In this document: piece by piece, positions 49,544-56,841 of the stretch
Position numbering within the stretch: the stretch's first letter is position 1
Layout of the letters: every line of letters begins with the position of its first letter
NCBI RefSeq assembly: GCF_006715225.1
Contig: NZ_VFMU01000001.1
Span: 992,001 to 1,056,000 of the forward strand
DNA length: 64,000 nucleotides
Source: Arthrobacter sp. SLBN-112
GTDB lineage: Bacteria; Actinomycetota; Actinomycetes; Actinomycetales; Micrococcaceae
Direction: 5' to 3'
Notes under the pieces: model-generated
Told to the model about the DNA's origin: nothing
Databases searched by the model: none
What the model saw: only the letters and a program-made list of their open reading frames with translations
Translations under genes and position numbers: made by a program

Positions 49544-50819
49544 ACGTGAGCTCGTTCCAACGGAGGCCCCGCCCGTCGTCCGGCACTCCCCCCTGCGCAG
49601 TTCGCTCGGGCTCGTCCTGGCCAAGGCTGCCCAGACGGGTACGGGGTTCGCCTTCTGGGTGGTGGCCGCGCACGCGACGTTCGACCGCGAGGTAGGGCTC
49701 ACCACTGCTGCGGTTTCGGCGGTGATGATCTGTACGCAGCTTGCCGTCCTGGGCACCGGATCCGCCGTCATCGTCTCGGTGGGGCGGGGGGAGCCGCCCG
49801 CGCGGGTGCTGGACGCGGCGTTCGGCATCGTAGGCGTGGCCGGGACCGTACTGGCCCTCGGCTACCTCGTGCTGGAGTTGTTCGTGGCGCCGAACACAGC
49901 CCCGATGTCTGTCCTCTTCTGGATGACGTTCGTGGTAGCCGCCGTCACAGGAACGATGTGCACCGTGCTGGACCAGGCCCTTGTAGCGTTGGGACGCGGC
50001 AGCAGCGCAACGCTGAGGTACACGCTGGGCGGGCTGGTCTCGCTTGGGGCCGCTGCAGTGGTGGCATGGCTGGCCCACGGCGCCTCGGCCGACGTCCTGA
50101 TGGCCTGCTGGACCCTCGGCTCGGCTGCCTCCTGCATCATCGGAGCTATCCAGCTGCGGAAACTGGTCGGCTACCGGCCGCGACCGTCCCTGCACCCTGC
50201 ACGCGGGCGTTTGCTACTGAAGATGGGGATTCCAAACCAGCTCCTCACCCTCACCGAACGTGCCCCCGGGCTGGTGCTGCCACTCCTGCTTGCGCACCTG
50301 GTGTCACCGGAGGTGGCGGCGTACTGGTATCCCGCATGGATGATGGCCTGGGCTGCCTACACCGCACCAATGCTGATTGGCATCGTTCAATTCTCCGAGG
50401 GTGTCCGTGAACCGGCCCGTCTGGCGGCAACTACCTGGGCCAGTTTCCGTTGGTCCCTTCTTTTTGGTGGCCTCGCTGCCACAGTCCTCATCGTGTTAGC
50501 CCATCCTCTGCTCCATCTGCTGGGTGACAGGTACGCCAATGCCTCCACCAGCACCCTGCGGTTGTTGGCCGCCGGGGTGGTGGCATATGCAGTGCTGCAG
50601 GCCTACAACTCCGTTTGCCGGGTCCTCGGCCTTTATACGGAGTCCATTGCGGTCGGGGTGATCCTCGGCGCGGCCCTCTGCGCCTCGGCCCTGTTGGCCG
50701 CTGGCAATGGCTCCAGCGCCATGGCCCTTGCCTGGCTGGTGGTGCTCTCCGTCGGGGCCGTCATTATCGGACTCCGGCTTATAGCTATTCTCCGCCGCAC
50801 CAAAAAGGAGGCATCATGA
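49533..50819 (+). CDS. polysaccharide flippase-like membrane protein (MOP superfamily)
   Basis: 428-aa protein with about 12 helices, resembling Wzx/oligosaccharide flippases: LGLVLAKAAQTGTGFAFWVV at the start, RGRLLLKMGIPNQLLTLTER between halves, and FSEGVREPARLAATTWASFR. It would move the lipid-linked glycan across the membrane. GTG start at 49533, eleven bases inside the previous gene; ends in an ATGA overlap with the next. Confidence 0.82.
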   Translation: MTAERELVPTEAPPVVRHSPLRSSLGLVLAKAAQTGTGFAFWVVAAHATFDREVGLTTAAVSAVMICTQLAVLGTGSAVIVSVGRGEPPARVLDAAFGIVGVAGTVLALGYLVLELFVAPNTAPMSVLFWMTFVVAAVTGTMCTVLDQALVALGRGSSATLRYTLGGLVSLGAAAVVAWLAHGASADVLMACWTLGSAASCIIGAIQLRKLVGYRPRPSLHPARGRLLLKMGIPNQLLTLTERAPGLVLPLLLAHLVSPEVAAYWYPAWMMAWAAYTAPMLIGIVQFSEGVREPARLAATTWASFRWSLLFGGLAATVLIVLAHPLLHLLGDRYANASTSTLRLLAAGVVAYAVLQAYNSVCRVLGLYTESIAVGVILGAALCASALLAAGNGSSAMALAWLVVLSVGAVIIGLRLIAILRRTKKEAS

Positions 50820-52594
50820 CCAGTACGCTGAAGGAGACCATCCGCCCCCAGGCGCGCTGGAAACCCCGCGATATCTGGTGTGCAGTGGCCGGCGGGGTGT
50901 CGCTCGCGCTGGCTGTGTGGGCCGCCTCCACGGTGGCACTGCCCGTGAACAGCGACCTGGGGCTCGTCGGCGTGCTGCCCTTCCCGTTCTGGGCAGGGGT
51001 GGTGATCCTCAACGTCGCCTTCGTCATGGCGCTGCGGGGGGATGCCGCAGGCCCGGCACGCAGCCCGGTCATGGTGTGGCTCCTGGTGGTATTGGTGCTC
51101 GTTCTCTTCGGTGCCGCAGTCTTCGTGACGGACGTACCCCGGGGTGAAGTCGCGTTCCGCCATCTCGGCATCGCGGACGCCATGTCGCGCAATGTGGCGA
51201 TCGACCCCAACATCGACGCGTATTTCAACTGGCCGGGCTTCTTCGCCCTCCTGGCAACCGTGCTCGGGGCCGCCGGGCTCGATCCCGTGACCCTTGCACT
51301 CTGGGCACCGGTATTTAATGTGGGTCTGTGGCTCGTGGGCGTGGCCGTGGTGACACGCTGCCTGACGAGCGACCCGCGACGGCGCTGGCTGGTGCTCTGG
51401 CTCTTTTGCCTCGGCAACTGGCAGGACCAGGACTACCTTTCCCCCCAGGCTTTCGGCTTCTTCCTGTACCTGGTGGTGGTGGCGCTGGCCCTCGGTCCGC
51501 TGGCCGCAAACGCCCCGCCCTTCCGCGGCTTCCGGCGCGCCGACCTCGCAGCGTGGTGGCGCGGCCGGTACCCGGCCGAGCCCCGTCCGGGTTACCGGGT
51601 GGCTGCCCTGGCCGCAACCCTCCTGCTGATCGTGGTCATTTCTGCGAGCCACCAACTCACGCCGTTCATGGTACTTATCGCCCTCACCGCCCTTACCTTG
51701 AGCGGACGTCTCCTGCCCAGCAGGCTGCCCCTGATTGCCGGCGTCGTACTGATGCTCTGGCTCGTCTTTCCCGCAAGTACGTACCTCGTGGGACACCCGC
51801 CCCTGGCGGACGCAGGCTTGCAGACCGCCATCGAAGCGAATGTCGTCGACCGCACGAACGGGACTGCCGGCCACGTGCTGGTGGTGCAGGTCCGGATAGC
51901 CCTCACCCTCCTGCTGTGGACCCTCGCCGCGATAGGAACGGTGCGCGACTGGCGCAGGTGGCGTCTCGACATCCGGGTGCTCCTGCTCGCCGTCACCCCA
52001 GTATTCCTCTTTCCCGCACAGTCCTATGGAGGGGAGATGCTTATCCGCATATCGCTGTTCGCGCTCCCCTTCGTTGCGCTGCAGGCGTCTTCGGTCCTGC
52101 TTCCGACCAACACCGGATACCGGCCTTCTTCCCGGGTTGCGGGAGGCCTTGTGCTCACCTGCCTGGTATTCGTCGGGATGACCGTGACAGGCCGCTTTGG
52201 CAACGCACAGTACGACGTGTTCACCGACGACGAGATAGCCGCCATCACCACCCTGGACCGCATGGCACCCCCTGGCTCAGCCATCATCTCGGCTGCCCAT
52301 CCAACGCCATGGCGCAACACGGACTACCTCGGACACCGCTACCGGACCATTGAGGACCTCTGCCCACCCGATCTGTCCGCCGCAACGTGCGGGCCAGTGG
52401 TCTATCACTACGCCAAGCACAATGCTGCCGGCAGCTATCTGCTTCTCATGACTTCGGCGGAGTCGAGCCTGGTAGTCCAGGGTCAGACCACCACAGGCGG
52501 ATTCGAGGAGCTTGAGGCCTGGCTCGATGCCCAGGACGGCGTTGAACTCGCCTACAGCAATAACAACGCACGCGTATACAGGGTGGAACCATGA
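50816..52594 (+). CDS. multi-spanning GT-C/polymerase-like glycan protein
   Basis: 592-aa protein with roughly 12 helices and a C-terminal soluble domain (about 470-592; FTDDEIAAITTLDRMAPPGS, TPWRNTDYLGHRYRTIEDLC, NNNARVYRVEP). A first loop carries DPNIDAYFNWPGFFALLA. Layout matches lipid-sugar-dependent GT-C enzymes or Wzy-like polymerases, though no defining motif is certain. AAAGGAGG precedes ATG 50816; ATGA overlaps on both sides couple it to its neighbours. Confidence 0.7.
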   Translation: MTSTLKETIRPQARWKPRDIWCAVAGGVSLALAVWAASTVALPVNSDLGLVGVLPFPFWAGVVILNVAFVMALRGDAAGPARSPVMVWLLVVLVLVLFGAAVFVTDVPRGEVAFRHLGIADAMSRNVAIDPNIDAYFNWPGFFALLATVLGAAGLDPVTLALWAPVFNVGLWLVGVAVVTRCLTSDPRRRWLVLWLFCLGNWQDQDYLSPQAFGFFLYLVVVALALGPLAANAPPFRGFRRADLAAWWRGRYPAEPRPGYRVAALAATLLLIVVISASHQLTPFMVLIALTALTLSGRLLPSRLPLIAGVVLMLWLVFPASTYLVGHPPLADAGLQTAIEANVVDRTNGTAGHVLVVQVRIALTLLLWTLAAIGTVRDWRRWRLDIRVLLLAVTPVFLFPAQSYGGEMLIRISLFALPFVALQASSVLLPTNTGYRPSSRVAGGLVLTCLVFVGMTVTGRFGNAQYDVFTDDEIAAITTLDRMAPPGSAIISAAHPTPWRNTDYLGHRYRTIEDLCPPDLSAATCGPVVYHYAKHNAAGSYLLLMTSAESSLVVQGQTTTGGFEELEAWLDAQDGVELAYSNNNARVYRVEP

Positions 52595-52932
52595 ACTTCC
52601 GAGAATTGAGCCGGCCTACGGTGGCGCTGGGCATTGCGGCCGTGGTGCTGTCCCTGGTTACGCTGGTCGGGTTGCCGACACCGCTGCAGGCGGTCGCCGC
52701 GATAGGCGTCCTCATCCTGCTCCCGGGACAGGCGCTGGCCCGGCTCGTCCCAACCACCGACGGCGCACTTGGCGTGCTCCTCGCCCTGGGACTCGGCCTG
52801 GCCACACTCACTGCAGTGTCCACGGCCATGTTCTACCTCACCGTATGGTCGTGGCAGGCGTGCGTCGTGACAATGGCCGTCGTTACTGTCCTCGCCTGCC
52901 TGGCGCGGGCACGGCAGGAGGTCGCATCATGA
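52591..52932 (+). CDS. small multi-helix membrane protein, glycan operon
   Basis: 113-aa protein with three or four helices (ALGIAAVVLSLVTLVGLP, AVAAIGVLILLPGQALARLV, GVLLALGLGLATLTAVSTAM, ACVVTMAVVTVLACLAR). Starts and ends in ATGA overlaps. No family is recognised. Its fixed place between the GT-C-like protein and another small membrane protein suggests an accessory subunit. Confidence 0.7.
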   Translation: MNFRELSRPTVALGIAAVVLSLVTLVGLPTPLQAVAAIGVLILLPGQALARLVPTTDGALGVLLALGLGLATLTAVSTAMFYLTVWSWQACVVTMAVVTVLACLARARQEVAS

Positions 52933-53159
52933 TCGAACTGGCAGGGGTGCTTGCAGCCGCCGTGCTGCTCGTCACCCTCGTAACCCTCGAGGTCCGGCGA
53001 CTGGGACCAGACACCGGGCCAAACACCGGGCAAACCACTGGCCAGCCCGCAGGCCCTACGGTCCAAAACCGGGCAAGGAACACCAGGATCACCGTCGGTG
53101 TCATGTGGGCGGCTTTCCTGCTCCTGCTCCTGCCGCGCGTCCTCGGACTGCTTACGTGA
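52929..53159 (+). CDS. small two-helix membrane protein, glycan operon
   Basis: 76-aa protein: helix 1 IELAGVLAAAVLLVTLVTLE, a loop with GPNTGQTTGQPAG repeats, and helix 2 TVGVMWAAFLLLLLPRVLG. ATG 52929 lies in an ATGA overlap; its TGA overlaps the GTG of the metallophosphoesterase. Function unknown. Confidence 0.68.
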   Translation: MIELAGVLAAAVLLVTLVTLEVRRLGPDTGPNTGQTTGQPAGPTVQNRARNTRITVGVMWAAFLLLLLPRVLGLLT

Positions 53160-54214
53160 GCCTGAGGCGGGCGGCGCGATGGTTGCTTCTCAGCGACCTC
53201 CACTTGGACGTGTCCGACGACGATCCCCGCCACCCGGGCAGGGTGTTGCCGGAGTTCATCAGCCGCCAGGTGCCCGCAGCCCCAGGTGCGCAGCAGCACC
53301 TGGTCTTCGTTGGTGACACCTTCGAACTCACAGGGTTGAACGAGGCTGAGAGCCTGGCCCGGCTTGAATCCATCCTCGCCCGGCACCCGGACACGTTCCG
53401 GGCACTGGAGGCGTGCGCGGCGCGCGGCGTCCAGCTGCACTTCGTGTGCGGGAACCATGACGTGGAGCTGGCCCGGCCCTCCGTGGCCGCGCGGCTGTCC
53501 GCGCTGCTGGCTCCGAACGATCCGACGCGGGTCCGGGTGCATCCGTGGCTCTTGTACGTCCCCTCCGTCCTCGTGGCCGAGCACGGGCACATGCACCACG
53601 CGCTGCACCGGATACCCGAGGTGCTGCGGACCGCAGTCAACGGCACCGACGAGCTGGACCTGCCGCCCCTCGCTGCCTGGCACGCCCAGCCGACGGGATC
53701 TCGCCTGAACCGTGCCGGCGCCGTCGCCCGGGCCTGCCTGGCGTCGGAGCGCGCGGAACGCCGTATCCGCCGCCCCGAATACGACGAGCTGCTGCAGACC
53801 GAATCGCAGCGGCTCAGGCTCAACGGGACAGCAGTACGCGAGCTGGCACGTCTGTCCCGGTTCCGTACGGTGTCGGCGCTCCCGCTCACTGCCACCCGCA
53901 TGGTGCTGGCGGCCACCGGGCGCAATGTCAGGGGCGGCCAGGCTCCTGCTGCGGCAGCCCGCGTGGCCGGAATTCTTGACACGCACGCCTCCACGGTTGC
54001 CTGGTACATCTCAGCCCACACGCACCGGGCGCTTGAAGCGGCGCTGGAGACATCGTCAACCCGGTACATCAACACCGGCACCTGGTCATCGGACATCCGC
54101 GGCCAGGGCCCGGATGTACTGGACCGCCAGGCTTTCCCCTATGCGCTGATCGATGTAGCCGAGGACGGAACCACCAGCGGCGGGCTGCGGTACTGGCGCG
54201 CGGACGGCCGCTGA
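53156..54214 (+). CDS. calcineurin-like metallophosphoesterase
   Basis: 352-aa two-metal phosphoesterase. Motifs are in order: LLLSDLHLD (Asp14, His16), FVGDTFEL (Asp54), CGNHDVEL (Asn100, His101) and SAHTHRAL (His288, His290). The substrate could be a lipid-linked sugar phosphate, a nucleotide-sugar by-product or a glycan phosphate. Last gene of the rightward operon, GTG start in a GTGA overlap. A very strong hairpin follows. Confidence 0.85.
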   Translation: MSLRRAARWLLLSDLHLDVSDDDPRHPGRVLPEFISRQVPAAPGAQQHLVFVGDTFELTGLNEAESLARLESILARHPDTFRALEACAARGVQLHFVCGNHDVELARPSVAARLSALLAPNDPTRVRVHPWLLYVPSVLVAEHGHMHHALHRIPEVLRTAVNGTDELDLPPLAAWHAQPTGSRLNRAGAVARACLASERAERRIRRPEYDELLQTESQRLRLNGTAVRELARLSRFRTVSALPLTATRMVLAATGRNVRGGQAPAAAARVAGILDTHASTVAWYISAHTHRALEAALETSSTRYINTGTWSSDIRGQGPDVLDRQAFPYALIDVAEDGTTSGGLRYWRADGR

Positions 54215-54323
54215 CCCCCACCTTTGCAGCTTTGCAGCGCGGCAGACAGCTTTATGGCGCCGCGGGACGGCACGCGCAGCGGGCTCGCCGCGGGACGGAA
54301 CGACCAGGTAGCTGATGGACCTC

Positions 54324-54377
54324 CCAACAGGAAAGACCTCTTAGGTTGGTAGGAACCTAAGAGGTCTTTCCTGTTGG
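54324..54377. terminator. 24-bp perfect bidirectional terminator
   Basis: Perfect 24-bp stem (54324-54347 with 54354-54377) and 6-base loop between the convergent metallophosphoesterase and GT2 genes. CTTTC tracts lie within the stem arms. It should stop both operons. Confidence 0.88.
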
Positions 54378-54409
54378 CGACGTAAACGGCCTTGCCTAGA
54401 AATCCACCC

Positions 54410-55408
54410 TCATTGGACTTCCCGCCACACCGCACCCTGCGGAGTGGCGCTGGTCAGCTGGGTGGAGGAGGAGTGGGCCAGCCGGCGGCCCCGCAGATAG
54501 CCAGCTGACGTGAAGGCCAGCACCGCCAGGACCGAACCCGCACGCCCCAGTCCCATGGGGTTGTCGCCCCGGCTCCAATCGCGGATTCCCGAGAACACGG
54601 CGCGCGGGAGGGTGCTGCGGACATAACGCCGCTCGGGGCCCAGGGCCCGCTTGTGCCCCACAACGTGGCTGACCTGCGCTTTGGAGAGACCCTCAGACCA
54701 GGACCTCGAGAGCATGTAGCGTACAGTCCCCCGCTCCTCCGGCACGTGATGCCGGACCAAGGCGGCAGGTTCGTAAACGATCCTGGAGCCGGGTGTGCCC
54801 ATTGTGGAGCGGATACAGATCTCTGTCTCCTCGCAGCCAAGAGGCAAATTGCCCTGCCGGCCAAGCGCAATGTTGAAACCGCCAACCTGCCGGAGGACGT
54901 CGAGCCGGAAGGACATGTTTGCCCCGATGAGGTTCCGGACTTCGGAGGCAACCGTGGGCATTCCCCGGTGGCTGCATCCGACGATCCAGTCGAGTTCCTC
55001 ACCGAAGTAACCCGGGCGGCCGCGGTCCCATACGGGCTCGACCCGGCCACCAACGGCCAGCACATCCGGATCGTCGTAGAGGACCAGCAGGCGCTCCAGC
55101 CAGTTGGGCATGGCCACGGCATCATCGTCGAGGAAGGCCACGATGTCGCCCTCGGCCAGTCCAACGCCCGTGTTACGTGCGCCTGAAAGGCCGGGAGGGC
55201 CTTCGCTCTGCACCACCGTCACGTCATCGACAATCGCCAGGAGCCGTTCGTAGAGGTCCTCATTGTGGTCAACCACCACCAGGATCTCCTGGGGGGCAAC
55301 AGTCTGGGCGCGGACGGACTCAATAACATCCAGCAAAAGGTCCCAACGGCGCTCCGTGTAGGCGCAAATCACAATCGAAACGCTCGGACGGACAACTCGA
55401 TCCAACAT
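54410..55408 (-). CDS. family 2 glycosyltransferase
   Basis: 332-aa GT2: VSIVICAYTERRWDLLLDVI, EILVVVDHNEDLYERLL, GARNTGVGLAEGDIVAFLDD with the DDD metal site, and LGCEETEICIRS as base motif. A C-terminal helix (GSVLAVLAFTSAGYLRG) may tether it to the membrane. ATG 55408 follows AGGGGGC and lies one base after the stop of the upstream GT2, so the two are co-translated. Confidence 0.87.
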   Translation of the reverse strand: MLDRVVRPSVSIVICAYTERRWDLLLDVIESVRAQTVAPQEILVVVDHNEDLYERLLAIVDDVTVVQSEGPPGLSGARNTGVGLAEGDIVAFLDDDAVAMPNWLERLLVLYDDPDVLAVGGRVEPVWDRGRPGYFGEELDWIVGCSHRGMPTVASEVRNLIGANMSFRLDVLRQVGGFNIALGRQGNLPLGCEETEICIRSTMGTPGSRIVYEPAALVRHHVPEERGTVRYMLSRSWSEGLSKAQVSHVVGHKRALGPERRYVRSTLPRAVFSGIRDWSRGDNPMGLGRAGSVLAVLAFTSAGYLRGRRLAHSSSTQLTSATPQGAVWREVQ

Positions 55409-55409
55409 G

Positions 55410-56273
55410 TTAAGCCCCCTGAACCAATGCAAGAATGCTCTGCGGGTCGGTTGGGGTCCGCGGAACGCTGACGTTGGCATAGGCGTACTTGACCCGGCGG
55501 AGCGCTTCGGGCCGGGCGCCGGCCGTGGGTGCCTCCCACATGGTGCACTCGTGGGCAAGCTTCCTCAGGACCCGCCAGCCATCGCGGAATGTCTGCAGGT
55601 TGGATGCTCCGGAGATCCTGTCAAGTTCGATGCTGGGAACTTCCGCGATCCGAAGGCCGGCCCGCGCCGCCCGGACGATCAGCTCGGTCTCGATTTCGAA
55701 TCCGTCTGATTCCAGCTGCAGGATCTCGAGGCATTCACGGCGAAACGCAATGTATCCGTAGCAAAGGTCGGAGTAATTGCTGTGCAGCACCGCGTTGGCC
55801 AGCTTGGTCAGCGCCTGGTTGCCGGCTTTCCGCAACCGGGTGAGGTCTTCCGATCCCCCACCGGTGACATGGCGCGAGCCCTTGACGAAGTCGTAGTCAT
55901 GTTGGAGCGGGGAAACGAACCATCCGATCTCCTGCGGGTCCATGCTGCCGTCCGCGTCGAGCATGACAATGATGTCACCTGAGGCGGCGGCAAACCCTGA
56001 GCGAAGGGCCACGCCCTTCCCCTTGCGTGGCTCATTGACAATGACAAGGTTGCCGCGGATGGCCTGGGCTACTCCCACGGTGTTATCGGTGGACCGGCCG
56101 TCCACGATGATTACCTCATCAACGTAGGACGGCATCCTGCGAAGGACCCATGGAATGTTCCTGGCTTCGTTCAATGTTGGAATGACGACGCTGACGGAGG
56201 CCTTACCGGGCTCCGCGCCCTGCATCGCTAGAGTTATTGGGAGCTGGATGGAAATGGACAAATACCTCACCAC
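55410..56273 (-). CDS. family 2 glycosyltransferase, polyprenyl-phosphate type
   Basis: 287-aa GT2 like dolichyl/undecaprenyl-phosphate sugar synthases: VSVVIPTLNEARNIPWVLRR, EVIIVDGRSTDNTV, RKGKGVALRSGFAAASGDII and MLDADGSMDPQEI. It has no C-terminal helices. It could make a lipid-phosphate sugar used by the GT-C-like protein of the facing operon (inference). The N-terminus is uncertain: GTG 56273, GTG 56270 and ATG 56225 are all possible. Driven by promoter copy C. Confidence 0.85.
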   Translation of the reverse strand: MVRYLSISIQLPITLAMQGAEPGKASVSVVIPTLNEARNIPWVLRRMPSYVDEVIIVDGRSTDNTVGVAQAIRGNLVIVNEPRKGKGVALRSGFAAASGDIIVMLDADGSMDPQEIGWFVSPLQHDYDFVKGSRHVTGGGSEDLTRLRKAGNQALTKLANAVLHSNYSDLCYGYIAFRRECLEILQLESDGFEIETELIVRAARAGLRIAEVPSIELDRISGASNLQTFRDGWRVLRKLAHECTMWEAPTAGARPEALRRVKYAYANVSVPRTPTDPQSILALVQGA

Positions 56274-56276
56274 TTC

Positions 56277-56841
56277 ATGACGTGTGCGGATAGTTACAAT
56301 GAACCCGCCCGCTTGGAAGCCGAGCGCGACTTTGACGCTTTATCCGGTCATGGGTCTGGTCTCGGGCCCCAGCTCTCGTTAGCCTTTGACTCTGGCCGTG
56401 ACGAAAGCCTATTTGGGCCTCTTTCGAGTGTCACCAGTAGCGAGTACTCAGTTTCTACAGCCAGGTTCCCTGTAATAAGGCAAGTACAGGGTTATAGGAC
56501 TGATGCGGATATTAGGTATAGGGGATATTGCCTTGCCCAGGCTTTTAAGTAGGGGGCGGGGCATCCAACTCTTCGTGATTCAGGCTGCACAGGTGGTGCC
56601 AACGCGGCCACCGGCGCGCTGGCCGCGGTTCCCGGGCCTCATCGGGGGCCGGCGGCCAGGTTTCGCCAACGGAGACGGGGCCTTGAGTAATTATGGGCCC
56701 AATCTTGATGCAATCCAGCGGCAATTAGCGCGATGCCGGGTTTATATTCTCATGTATCGGGCTGCGCGTTGGGGTGGCGGGGCCGGCAATTAATCGGGCA
56801 TTACAAGAAAGCGGTCTCCTTCTTCGACGATTGGGGACGCC
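56277..56841. other. gene-free divergent regulatory region
   Basis: 565 bases with lower GC than the flanks. It holds promoter copy C (56406-56449, leftward), a CCCTGTA/TACAGGG inverted repeat (56468-56474 with 56485-56491), and the unassigned promoter of the LAL regulator. A 91-codon open frame at 56277-56552 lacks a ribosome site and coding character. Confidence 0.65.
56406..56449 (-). promoter_or_regulatory. shared envelope-regulon promoter, copy C
   Basis: On the minus strand, box GAGTACTCGCTACTGGTG (56449-56432), 20 bases, then TAGGCT (56411-56406). It matches copies A and B in box and spacing. Predicted start near 56399; leader of about 125 bases to the first GT2 gene. Confidence 0.7.

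Noticed and set aside
56277..56552. 91-codon open frame upstream of the LAL gene
   Set aside because: No ribosome site, no recognisable sequence, and it covers promoter copy C on the other strand.
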